DNA of 64,000 nucleotides from Panagrolaimus kolymaensis (lineage: Eukaryota; Nematoda; Chromadorea; Rhabditida; Panagrolaimidae), in assembly GCA_028622995.1 (NCBI GenBank), contig JAJQJQ010000014.1, positions 2,108,001-2,172,000 on the forward strand. Reading direction: 5' to 3'. Positions 51,049 to 62,368 of the stretch are shown piece by piece; the stretch's first letter is position 1, and each line of letters opens with the position of its first letter. The position numbers were made by a program, and so were the translations under genes. A model generated the notes under the pieces. The model saw nothing but the letters and a program-made list of their open reading frames with translations, was not told where the DNA came from and ran no database searches.

Positions 51049-52023
51049 GGCAGAGAGGCCAAAGCAAAAATTTTCAAAAAAATAATGATAAAAAACAATT
51101 TTAGCTAACAAAAAATAAAATACGAAAAATTAGATAAAGTGTCTTTATCGAAGAAAGGCAGTTGACTAGTTTTTTTATCAGCTTTCGATGTTTTTAAAAA
51201 AATAGGTCAAAAACACAATTCTTTGGCAATTTTTTTTTATCACTGAACAAAAAAATGTTTGCATTCTTTTTTTTTAGGAAACATTTTTTCACATGCCGCG
51301 ATCGATTTATTTGTTTTATGTTTTTATTTGGTTGTTCAATAAGTAAGTTCGGAGGTAAATACATAGAATTGGCCATTTATTAGGAGCAAAGCATGTGAGT
51401 ATAGTCTTTACCGATTTGTAACCCCAATAATTGACATGTTTACAGAGCTGCAATTTCGCCACGCCATTTTACGCTGGCGACGCCGCGCCGTTTATTTTTT
51501 TCAAAAAGGCGTGGCGCGCTCGGCGAAAATAAATCTCAACATGAAAAAAAATTGCGTTCTTCGGCGAAGTGACGCCAATTAACGCCGAACAACGCCGAAT
51601 GAAGCCGAACATATTTTTAAAACTTTTTTTATAATATTAAATTTAGCTTTTTATAATATATTTGTTAGAATTGGTATCCTTATATTAGTTTAAAAATTTT
51701 TATAAGATTTATTACAAGTTTTATAAATTGGGAAAAAATTATTAAGGAATATAAATGTCTGAAGAATGAATTTTCTAATTTATTTTTTCAAAAACGGGGG
51801 GGAAAATGAACACTAATGCACAAGCCAAGGCATTTTCTATTTTAGGTCAGAGTTCAGAGGTAAGAAATGAGTTTTTTTCGATAATAATTTTCTTTTTTTC
51901 TTTTTTATTTGTAAAATTGTTTGTTTTTCAAATTTTTAACTTCAAGAATCGAATGTTATTTCTAAATTTGGTTTATTTTCAAACTTTTAAAAATGCTAAA
52001 GTGTTTAAAAAAAGTAAAATCGG
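51049..52023. repeat. Intergenic region with transposon fragments
   Basis: A mariner-like terminal sequence GGTTGTTCAATAAGTAAG lies at 51330-51347 (CAAT/AAGT core typical of mariner ends) without a partner. A GC-rich block at 51443-51610 opens CAGAGCTGCAATTTCGCC and carries repeated CGCCGAA words; CAGAG suggests one end of a hAT-like element. GCACAAGCCAAGGCATTT at 51818-51835 recurs exactly at 53683-53700. Confidence 0.45.
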
Positions 52024-53461
52024 CTATTTTGGATTTAATGTGAATGGCATCGTGGTTGCTGCAGCAAGAATTCCAATAGTTTTCTTTCCATTTTTGTATG
52101 AAGAAAGAGTCAAAATTAAACCAAAAATTCCACAAATGGTGTAAAGCATTATTGGAACAAAAGCAAATAAAAATTCTATGAACCAAAACCAATCTAAAAA
52201 ATGAAAAAAAATTATTTTCCATCTTATTTTTTTGCAAAAAACTAAAAATTATAAAATTTAATAAAGAAAATTCTGAGAGGACCAAAAAATAGAATAAAAT
52301 GTTTTTTGCTTTCAAACTTTTTTCTTAACTTTTTGGCACCAATTTTGTTCAAAAAAAAGAATAAATTAGCTTACCAACATGGGGAATATTGCTTTCTTCC
52401 CATAACAACATTCCAAAAACGATGAGATTTCCTAATGCATTAATTCCCTAAAAAACCACCTTTAATTTTTAATCTTTTAATATACACAAAAACTTACATA
52501 ACCAATAATAACTGGAATATATAAACTCCATTTTTTAGTTGCAAAAACTATGACATTAAATAATATAGCAATAGCAGAAATAACATATATGCTTAATAAT
52601 GCTAAAGCTAAATTATCAAATATTGGTTTAGCATATCCATAAAATCCAATAGTTAAAATAATTATTATGCTAGTTAACACATTATAATGATAGGTAATTT
52701 TGTGACAATGAAATTTAGTTTTTTGTTTTTTATGATTATTGTGAAAATTAGATGTAAGAAAAAATCCAGCGAGTGATAATGGAAGCAACGGAAAGCAACT
52801 ATATGGAATAATGCCATATTCATCTCGGCATTTTCGAACTAAAAAATCAAATAATTATTATTTTAAGAAAAGAAATTTATTTTTATTTTTTTAATCTAAA
52901 AAAATTATTGCAAAAATTTTGATTTTTAAGAAGCGCTACTAAAACGAGAGTTAAAGGTGACGGATTGGCTTTTTTTGAAAATCAGAAAACACTGCTTCAC
53001 AACCATCTTTTTAATTAAAAAAAATATATATAAGATATTGGCTTACATGAATCGGGAGAACAATAAATAAACATTGAAATAACATTAAAACATAAAAGAA
53101 GAAAACATCCAATAAAGGACAACGCCTGAAAATGGATTTGAATATTAAAACTTGAAAAATCTTTTATGAATTTGCTTAACAAAAGTTATTAAAAAAAATA
53201 GAAGAATTATTATAATTAAAAAAAGCAACTTACAAATCCATATTTACTCCATTGATACAATGACGGCTGTTTAAATTTATAAGCAAAAAAATTAAATATA
53301 ATTAAAACAGCTACCACACAATTAGCCACCAATAAAATATTATAAAAATCATTCCAATCGTTATCGTTGTCATAGTTAAATGCATATATTTCAGAAATAG
53401 TAAAAATTATGCAAATTAAAAATAAACATGTTAAAATAAAAGTTAATTTGGGACCATTCAT
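52024..53461 (-). CDS. Family T multi-pass membrane protein, copy 2
   Basis: Exons 53461-53234, 53125-53047, 52838-52498, 52447-52375 and 52193-52024 give 296 residues with phases 0, 1, 0, 1. It starts MNGPKLTFILTCLFLICIIF and has the family signatures KYGF at the end of exon 1, FRKCRDEY at the start of exon 3, VIVFATKKW and IIGY at its end, and GIFGLILT in exon 5. A short His/Lys-rich loop (HNNHKKQKTK) sits between spans. Copies 2 and 3 form the closer subgroup (exon 3 of 341 nt in both). The frame is intact. Confidence 0.78.
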
Positions 53462-54079
53462 TATTTTCAATCGCAAAAAAAAAACAAACAAAAATGGACG
53501 AAGAAAAAAAATAGCAAAAAGAAAAAATTGATCGTGTGCTTGTTTCAAAAATCTATTTTTGCTTTTTCTTCACAAATCAAGTTGTTTGGACGCGATGGGT
53601 TGCACTGCACTACTTCTTTATTTTTGTTATTATTTTTTTTTCTTTTCCTTTCTGTTTTTTTCATAAACGAGTCAAGTCGGACGCACAAGCCAAGGCATTT
53701 CCAATGTTTTGGGAGGAGAACAACAATAACAACAAATAAATTATTTCTATCAACTGAAGAAGAAAAACACGATTGCTGGTTTTTGATGTGTTCGATGATA
53801 TTTTTCCAAATAAGTAAATTAATGTCAGAGCAAAAATGAATTAAAAAATGAGAAGAAGTAAATCACTAAAAATCAATTTTTTTTATGATGACATATTTTT
53901 CAGGTAAATATGTTTTTTGCAAACTTTTTTTCTTCTAAATTGTTTAAAACTTTTTGATTTTATAAAAAACATTTTATTATCGAATAAAAAAAACTTTAAA
54001 ATTTGTACAAATTATTTTAAAAAAGTGATAAGTAAAAATATAAATTTTCTTTTTCCGTTACCTTCCGATACAATTTTAT
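53462..54079. other. Intergenic spacer with family T upstream region
   Basis: Includes the second exact copy of GCACAAGCCAAGGCATTT (53683-53700), 222 bp before the start of copy 2. Otherwise T-rich. Confidence 0.4.
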
Positions 54080-55777
54080 TTACCATGTTTGTTTGGGACA
54101 GAATTTAATAGGAAGCGTGATGCTTTGAATTTTATGGTAACTTTTTTTACCATTTTTGTATGAGAAAATAGTTAATATTGTGCCAAATATTCCACAAATG
54201 ATGTAAAACATTAATGGAACAAAAGTGTAAAGAAATACTTTGAAATGACGCCAATCTAAAAAAATAGATAAAAATTATGGCAATTTTAAAAATCAAAATA
54301 AGCATTAATTTTAATATTTATAGAAAATAAATAACCCGAAAAAATTAATGAGTCTTTAGAAATTTTTTTTATGAAAATGGCTTCTTTTTTCAAAAATTTT
54401 TTTACTGGTTTTTTAAAAAAAGCCACATACCATGGTAATGTATGCGACGTTGTTCCAAAATCATTAGACTAAACATTATAAGATTTCCAAAAGTATAAAT
54501 TCCCTAAAAATAATCAATCTTTTTAATATATAATTTTTTAAAAGTTAGTTCAAAAACATACATATCCAATAACAACAGGCATATATAAATTCCATTTTTT
54601 GGTTGCAAAAACAATAACATTAAATAATAAAGCAATTATTGCAACACAATAAAAACTAAATATTGCTATTCCAGTATTATCAAAAGGCCCTTTGACTTCA
54701 TACATTTGGGCAAAGGTTAAAAGAATAATTATGCTAGTTAAGACACTGAAATGCAATGTTACTTTGTGATATTGGATTTCTGTGGAGTTTTCTTTGTTTG
54801 CCTTTTCAAGGATTTTTGTTAAGGCATATCCAGCATAAGATAATGGAATCAAAGGTAAACAGCTATGTGGAATAATGGCATATTCGTCTCGGCATTTTCG
54901 GTCTAAAAGTATAAAAATTTTATATATGAAATCAGATTTTTTTAATTTCTTATTTAATAAACAACTATTTTGAGCTTAACTCTTTTCCATGTAAAGATTA
55001 AAAATATGTCCAAAAAAGGCAATTTTTAACTTTGGGTTGAGAAGACGTTTCCAAAAATCTTCTTTAACCGAAGAAAAACCGAACAGAAATCTATGTTTAA
55101 AAAGAAGCAAGCCTATGTTTTTTTTAAATCAAAAAAAAAGTTAAGAGAAAAGAATATAAAAAATGTAAACTTCGAAGCAAGCAAACTCATTTGATTTTAG
55201 TTTTAGAAATTAAATATTAAAAAAAGATTTTCTGTTGGACTTTTGTTCTAAGTCAGCTTTAGAACAAAAAAATTATATGTGTCAAGCGAGTTTTTAGCAA
55301 AAAAAGAGAAAAATACAATTAATTGAAAATTTCTTACATGCATCTGGGCCACAATAAATCAGCTGTAAAGTCATAGTGTAAAATAATAATAGAGAGCATC
55401 CAGTAACCGCTATTCCCTAAAAAACATGGAAATTAATATTTAAATTTTAAAAAAAACTTTCTTGTGTCATAAATTATTTTAATTTTTAGCTATTTTTTTA
55501 TCAAATTTGATGAGAGAGAAATTTGTGGAAAAAAAAAACAACTTACAAATCCATATTTTCCCCATTGGTATAATTGTCTCCGTTCAAGTTTATAAGCAAA
55601 AATGTTAAAAGTGATGAGAGTTGCGGCAACACAATTAGCAATAAACATAATATTGAATAAATCTTTCAACTCATTATTATTTTTGCGATAATTGTAAGCA
55701 CAAATTTCGCTTATGGCAAGAATAATGCAAATCAAAAATAGCCATGTTAAAATTAAAACTAATTTTTGACCATTCAT
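54080..55777 (-). CDS. Family T multi-pass membrane protein, copy 3
   Basis: Exons 55777-55547, 55416-55338, 54902-54562, 54503-54431 and 54255-54080 give 299 residues, with the same phases as copy 2. It starts MNGQKLVLILTWLFLICIIL. YRKCRDEYAIIPHSC opens exon 3, VIVFATKKWNLYMP ends its third span, and MFYIICGIFGTILTIF is in exon 5. The C-terminal tail is short and basic (YKNGKKSYHK). No catalytic motif is seen. Confidence 0.78.
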
Positions 55778-56329
55778 CTTTGAATGGGCAAAAAAATTAA
55801 TTAGACTAAATATAAAAATGAACCAAAGAAAAAGGAAAAAGTGTGTATTTTTCAAACAAGAATAAATAAGTTTGGAGGCTGTTTTGCCAATGTTGTTCAG
55901 TTATTTCTTTTCTTTACTTTTTTGGTTGCTGATCTATTTTTTTTGGCGCGAAGAGTCTCACTACAATTTTTCTGCTTTGTTTGTTTGTTCTGTTCTTTTT
56001 TTTATATTAATCAAGTCGACGACATGAATAAATGGGCTGTGCACAAGACACCCATATCAATGAAAAGGTCAGTGAGCTTTGAGAAGAAAAAATTGCAACA
56101 CATATGTTTCTTTTTTTTGAATATCGAAGACAGACACACAAGCAAAAGCCAAAGAAATTTTCTGCTGCTAATCAACTAAAAAATTTATTAGTAATATTTT
56201 TTCTTTCTAAATGCCAAATTTATTAATCGCAAACAAAATAGTCACATTAAAATTTTTATGAGAAAATTAATTACAAAAAAAATTGAGAACATTTTAGCGA
56301 CAAAAAAAAAAGAAATCGCAATCCATCGA
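55778..56329. other. Intergenic spacer
   Basis: Upstream region of copy 3. A weak relative of the GCACAAGCCAAGGCATTT motif (ACAAGCAAAAGCCAAAG) occurs near 56139. Nothing else recognised. Confidence 0.3.
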
Positions 56330-57826
56330 TTAATCTTCAGCTGCCTCGCTTAACCACGTTGTAGTTGATTTTGAATCCTCTGCAACAGTATTGAATGGAA
56401 GAAGAATTGCATCTGCAACTTTTTCAACATGTTTTTTAGCTTCTTTGCAAGAATGAATAGTTAAAATTAAACCAAAAATTCCAATAATCATATCAATCAT
56501 TATGGGAATGAAGGCATGCATAAGTTCTGACAAGCTTTCTGGGTCTAAAATAAAAAAAATGTTGTAAAAATGAACAAAAACTTGGAATAAAAAAACTTTT
56601 GAAACTTGTCAAAAAAAATTAATTCAAGAGTTAATAAAAAAAACCTATTACCTTTGTGATTATGAAAAATTTCCATTACACAAACTCCCAAAATAAATAA
56701 ATCTCTTAATTCCCAAATTGACTGAAACCGCAAACAATTAAAAAAATTTTCTTGGATGAATTTCCGAGTAAAAGTAACTTACATAACCAATGATAACAGG
56801 AACATGCAAAATCCATTTTTTAGTGAAAATAAATGCGGGAATAGAAAATGATAAAGCAAATGTAACCGTGAAACAAATTAACATAATTGGCTCAAATATA
56901 TTGAATAGTTGAAGGGCGGCCCACACATTAGACAAAATTAAAATGGTACAAATAAAAATATTAAAGAAAAAGGTTAATTTGCGAAAATCAAAATCATTTT
57001 GTTTGCAATTATTAAAACTTTTTTGGGTTTGAATAATTTTTCCATTATTCATTGGGAGTAAATTTATTACAACTTTTTCCATTTTTATTTTTTCCGTTTC
57101 TTTTTTATATTCTTTGTAAAGATTTGATGTTATGAAAAATCCTGGGAATGCTAAACTAAGCAATGCTGAACTTTCCATAAAAAATACAATAAAATCGCTT
57201 TGATGACTTGTTTTACCTAAAGTTAATGGAATTTAAAGAAAAATTTATTTTTAAATGTTTTATTTTTTTAAATAAACCTGTTCGTATACTCTCAATAAAA
57301 TCAGGAATAAAAAAACATATAATTAAGCAACATCCAATAACAAACAAACCCTGTAAATATGGACCTTTTTAAATTAAATCATTCGCACAATTTTTTTATA
57401 GTTTTTTTTTAACTAAATTTCTTTCCTTTTTTAATTTACATATTTTAGCAAAAAAATGGTTTCTGCCTTTTGAAAAAAAATAAATCTTAAAATTCGTTTA
57501 AAAAGGGGTCTTTTAGCTAAATTTTTTTGCTGTAAAAAGCGCCAATGAATGAATGTAATACAATCGAAGAAAAAAAGTGGACTTACAAATCCATATTTAC
57601 CCCATCGATACAAATTTGGCCGTTTTAAATAATAAGCAAAAAGGTTGAAAGAAACTATTCCCGCGACAATGGAATTAAAGTATACAACTTCCCATAAATA
57701 ACTTTTGATTTCTGTTCGGAAAAACATAAGGTTTTTATAAGTGCAAACATAGACTTGATAAATTGTAGAAATCAAACAAACCAAAAATAGCCATGTTATA
57801 ATTATATTTAATTTTTGACCATTCAT
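56330..57826 (-). CDS. Family T multi-pass membrane protein, copy 4
   Basis: Exons 57826-57587, 57350-57278, 57216-56783, 56721-56652 and 56544-56330 give 343 residues, phases 0, 1, 0, 1. It starts MNGQKLNIIITWLFLVCLI. Exon 3 contains FFMESSALLSLAFPGFF, a charged loop (EYKKETEKIKMEKVVINLLP) and AFIFTKKWILHVPVIIGY. Exon 5 holds MIIGIFGLILTIHSCKEAKK. With copy 5 it makes a second subgroup with a longer exon 3. The last 40 residues are soluble and acidic. Confidence 0.78.
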
Positions 57827-58298
57827 TTTTGAAAGCAACAAAAGTGGTTGCGTCCAAAAAATGATGAATGAATGAATAAAAAAAGTGAGTTAACCAAAAA
57901 CCAAATAAAAATGGCGCTCAATTTTTTTCTTCTTCAAAGGCGTGGCTGTTTATTATTTATTTCATTGGCACTCTTTTTTCTTTCCTTTTTTGTTTCGAAG
58001 GCGCTGAACTTTTTTTACTTTCCATATTTATCATATAAAATCACTCTAAGTTTGGTGTTCTCAAACCACTTTATCCAAATTTGAGGTCAAAGTACACCAA
58101 ATTTTTTGTCCAAAAATGCAAACAATGTTTTTGTTTTGTAAGAGATTAGGAAACAATATTGTAATAAGAAAATTTGAGGTACAAAAAATATTAACTTCAG
58201 CAACATATTTTTATTTTACTTTTTTACATACATACAAAACACATACAAAACACATACAAAAAGAAAAATATGAGATATCAAAGCACTAATAAGGTCGA
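57827..58298. other. Intergenic, includes the 3' region of the adjacent family L gene
   Basis: At 58229-58265 a tandem ACATACAAAAC-type repeat (about three units) lies just downstream of the family L stop codon; the two other L genes have a related CATACAAAACACACACAAAA block in the same place. Confidence 0.45.
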
Positions 58299-58996
58299 TC
58301 AAATACGAGCAACAAAATACCATCCAAACAGAATTATTCCAACAGCTATTTTTAATACATCATTTTTTGAAAGAGCATTGATTTCACTTTGGATATATGT
58401 TGTTTGTGACGAAATTGTTGTTGTTGGTGAAAAGGGTTTTGTACCAAGTCGTTCTCCTTTCGTTGCATTACATTTACCATCCATAAGTTCAGAACGATCA
58501 ACATCACCAAGTTTAGAAACCTAAAATAATAATAATAAAAAACACAAAGAGAAAATACAAATAAAAACGCAGATAATAATATAACTTACCGCATCTCGTA
58601 AATAAGACAATGAACAAGTATCTTTTTTACATGTAACAGCAGCATAATACTTTGAAAACTTTGAATCAGTATAATCTTTGTTAGAGCAAATATTAATATC
58701 ATCATCACATCCAAATACTTGATACATAACATTATCAACCATACATTGCCAAGCAGCACATTGACCTTCACAAACTTCATCTTGAACTAAAAAATTACTA
58801 ATATGACTTTCAAGAAAAGCATAGTTTAAAAGGTCTAAAAAAATAAAAAAAACTTACAATCATGGTGCAAATAATTAGAATAATTCTTTGTTGTACATTC
58901 AGCATTTAAATAACATTCCAGCTGATTATGTCTATAAATTGAATGACCATAACAAATGATTGAAGCAAAAACAGCCAAGAAAACAGCGACATTCAT
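58299..58996 (-). CDS. Family L ten-cysteine secreted/anchored protein, copy 1
   Basis: Exons 58996-58858, 58786-58590 and 58520-58299 give 185 residues with phases 1 and 0. MNVAVFLAVFASIICYGHS is a signal peptide. Ten cysteines follow in the mature part (ECYLNAEC, VCEGQCAAWQC, GCDDDINIC, TCKKDTC, KC). The C-terminus DVLKIAVGIILFGWYFVARI is hydrophobic and could be a GPI signal or membrane anchor. Ten cysteines plus an anchor recall Ly6/uPAR three-finger proteins, but the spacing differs, so that link is only a suggestion. It sits between family T copies 4 and 5. Confidence 0.75.
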
Positions 58997-59317
58997 CTTT
59001 GACGAAAAAAGAGAGCACAAATGAAAAAAAAATGCATTGAATTTTTTTTTACTTTTGGCGTTAAAAAAATCCCAAAATGATTTTTAATTAACCAAGAATT
59101 GAAAGAGACAAAAAACCAAAAAGCTAATGATTGTGGGCTGCTTATCAATGGAAAAAATAAATTATAAAAAAATGGTATTTGGTAAATGAAAGTTTATTAA
59201 CCAGTAAAAAAAATTTGAAAAATAATAAAAAGGAAAAAGAAAGAAAGACAATTTAGGAAAATGTGTAATTTTGTTTCAGCAGTTTTTTTTTGATTAAAAT
59301 TGTTTTTCCAGGCGAAA
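58997..59317. other. Intergenic spacer
   Basis: AT-rich spacer upstream of the first family L gene. No feature recognised. Confidence 0.3.
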
Positions 59318-60643
59318 TTAATTTTCTATTGCGAGGACGGTTTCAAAATTCGGATTTGCAACATTATATGAAAGAATAGCAGCTGAAACTTTAGCAGCAT
59401 GTTTTTTAGCTTCTTTGCAAGAATGAATAGTTAAAATTAATCCAAATATTCCAACAATCATATCCAATACCATTGGCACAAGGGAAACAATAAATTCTGG
59501 AAAACTTTGCCGATCTTGAAAATAAAAAATTGTTATTTAAGATTTTTCGGAAGAAAAAAAAGCTTACTGTCCTTAGAACGATGAAAATTATCCCATATAA
59601 TACTTGTAACAATTAATAGATCTCTTAATTCATAAAAGGCCTGAAACACTAAAATTTTTTGGGATTTAAATTTAAAAAAAACTTACATAACCAACAATAA
59701 CGGGAATAAAAAGTGTCCATATTTTAGTTTTTGCAAAAATAAATGCTGGAATAGAAAATAATAATAAAAATACAATAATGCCGTTGATAATAAAAACCAA
59801 TAGAAAGCTATTTGTATATTGAAAACTCGACCCAACTATTAAAATCAATGTCGCACAAACAAAAATATTGTAAAAAAATGTTAGTTTTCGTGTATCGAAA
59901 TGACTTTTTGCCATTTTACTATTTTCATTTTTACCTTCTTTTCGAATAATTATTTTTCTATCATTCATTGGAATTAATTCTATTAAAACTTTCTCCATTT
60001 TTATTTCTTCCATTTCTTTTTCATATTCTTTGTAAAGTTTGGAAGTTAAGAAAAATCCGGGAAATGCTAAACTAAGCAATGCTGAACTTTCCATAAAAAA
60101 CATTACATATTCCATTTCAGTAGATTTATCTTAAATAACAAATTTTATTTAAAATTATTATTCTTTGATTTACAAATTTCTTATCGCTTGCTTACCTGTT
60201 CCATAACTTTCAATAAATTGAGGAATAAAAAAACACATGGTTGAGAACATCCAATAACAAAAAATCCCTAAAAAAATTTAAATATTTTAAATCGAGTTTT
60301 TGTCTCCAATTTTTTTGCCTTTTAAAAATGAATTATCAGAGCTTTTTGATTTTACAATTTTAAAAAAATGGTCGATTTGTTAATTAATGCAAGTATGAAA
60401 ACTTACAAATCCATATTTTCCAAATCGATACAAATTTGGGCGTTTTAAATAAAAAGCAAAAAGGTTGAATGAAACGAAAACTGCGACAATAGAATTAAAA
60501 CAAAAAATTTCCCATAAATAATTTTTGATATTAGCTTGATAAACAATATTTAGATAAGTGCAAACATATATTTCATAAATGGTAAAAACCATGCAAATCA
60601 AAAATAACCATGTTAAAGTTAAATTAAATTTTTGTGCATTCAT
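59318..60643 (-). pseudogene. Family T multi-pass membrane protein, copy 5, with a 1-nt deletion in exon 2
   Basis: Exons 60643-60407, 60267-60196, 60129-59687, 59640-59568 and 59514-59318 match copy 4 closely (MNAQKFNLTLTWLFLICMV at the start, FFMESSALLSLAFPGFF in exon 3, LDMIVGIFGLILTIHSCKEA in exon 5). Exon 2 is 72 nt where copy 4 has 73: GAACATCC stands against GCAACATCC on the plus strand. As written, the frame is lost before exon 3 and meets a stop soon after. All other exons and splice sites are sound, so this is either a very young pseudogene or a sequence error. Confidence 0.65.
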
Positions 60644-61092
60644 TTTGGAGCACAAACGCTATAAAACAAACCAAAACTCAATGGAAATGAATGAGTTTGG
60701 CCAAAAACAAGACAAATTGGCGCCAAATTTATTTTTCTAACGCGTTGTTGATTATAAACTTTTTATTAACAATCTCTATTTTTTGACTGCAAGCGGATTG
60801 TCACTTCCTGACAAATAAAAATAGTTATGAATGAGTTTTTGTCAAAACACTTAACCCAAATTTGTAAACCAAAATGATTGCACAATAAAAAAATTTCTCT
60901 TAGTTTTTTCCCTTCCAAATGCAAAAAATGATTTTGGAATAGCGAATATGCATGAGTAAATAAAATAATGAACTTATTAACAAACAAAAAAATTAATTTA
61001 ATTCAAATACATATTTATTTAACTCTTTTACTTATACATACAAAACACACACAAAAATAAAATATGAGATATCAAAGCACTAATAAGGTCGA
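60644..61092. other. Intergenic, 3' region of the second family L gene
   Basis: AT-rich. From about 61061 on, the sequence is identical to that at 58268 onward (see the duplication finding). Confidence 0.45.
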
Positions 61093-61827
61093 TCAAATAC
61101 GAGCAACAAAATACCATCCAAACAGAATTATTCCAACAGCTATTTTTAATACATCATTTTTTGAAAGAGCATTGATTCCATTTGTGGTTGTTATTCCTCC
61201 TTGAGACGAAATTGTTGTTGTTGGTGAAAAAGGTTTTGTACCAAGTCGTTCGCCTTTCTTTACATTACATTCACCATCCATAAGTTCAGAACCATTAACT
61301 TTACCAAGTTTAGCTTTATAAACCTACAATAATAATTATAATAAACACAAAAGAGAAAAGGCAAATAAAAAATCAGATTACAATATAACTTACAGCATGT
61401 TTCAATTCAAGATATGAACAACTTAATAAATCACATGTTACATAGGCATAATATTTTGAAAACTTTGAATCAGTTTCAGCTTCGTTAGAGCAAATATTAA
61501 TGTCATTTTCACATCCATATATTTGATACAAGACATTATCAACGATACATCGCCAAGCAGCACATTGACCACTACCACCACACTTTCCCAGTACAACTAA
61601 AAAAAACTTATAAAGGCTTTCAAAAAAACAATAAATAGTTAAAAAAGGTTTTAAGAAATAAAAATTAACTTACATTCATGGTGCAAATAATTAGTATAAT
61701 TCTTTGTTATACAGTCAACATTTATATAACAATCAGGAGGATAACGTTGTGGACTATAAACTGAATAACCATAACAAATGATTGAAGCAAAAACAGCGAA
61801 AACAGTGAAGAAGAAGACGAGTTTCAT
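61093..61827 (-). CDS. Family L ten-cysteine secreted/anchored protein, copy 2
   Basis: Exons 61827-61674, 61596-61394 and 61323-61093 give 195 residues, with the same phases as copy 1. Signal peptide MKLVFFFTVFAVFASIICYG. Cysteine order as in copy 1 (DCYINVDC, KCGGSGQCAAWRC, GCENDINIC, TCDLLSC, EC). ITKNYTNYLHHE matches the first-exon end of copy 1. The last exon is nearly identical to that of copy 1, including NALSKNDVLKIAVGIILF and the 3' flank, while the cysteine-bearing middle exon differs much more. Likely extracellular and lipid- or membrane-anchored. Confidence 0.75.
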
Positions 61828-62368
61828 CTTTGACGGAAAAATTGAGCACAAATGAAAAACAAAAATTGCGAATAGTTGCATTCATAAAAAAAGGAATGCA
61901 GAAAAATTTATTCAATTTTTTACCTCAAATTTTTTTTGCATTTCTTTATGTAAAAAAATGATGTCCTTTGTTTTCTTCAAATTATTAGTTGCAGCTTTTC
62001 GTAACATCACACCTAAACTTTACACTGTTGGGTATCTACGGATTGGAAATTTTATGAGGCTGACGAAACGGATGTGCTTATCTCCAGGAAATATTGATCT
62101 AATAAAAATTCGAATGGTGTCATCTACAAATCATAAGCCATAGCATACCTTGTTAACCATGGTGGCCATAATTTTAACGCCCTTTAATTAGACACAAAAT
62201 GGTTCACAGATATGGTTTTATTTTACTGCAACAAAATAAAAGGAAAAAGCAAATAACACAAGAAGTTATATTAAAGCAAAAATTATTTATACAACTTTTT
62301 AACAAACATACAAAACACACACAAAAACAAAAATATGAGATATCCACAAGCAATAATAGTTAAGTTTA
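61828..62368. other. Intergenic spacer
   Basis: A stretch at 62000-62160 is less homopolymeric (ACACTGTTGGGTATCTACGG, TCCAGGAAATATTGATC) and may be a decayed coding or mobile fragment on the plus strand; I cannot identify it. Confidence 0.3.

Noticed and set aside
53528..53839. Plus-strand open frames upstream of family T copy 2
   Set aside because: They lack coding-like composition and splice support; only the 18-bp repeat inside is notable.
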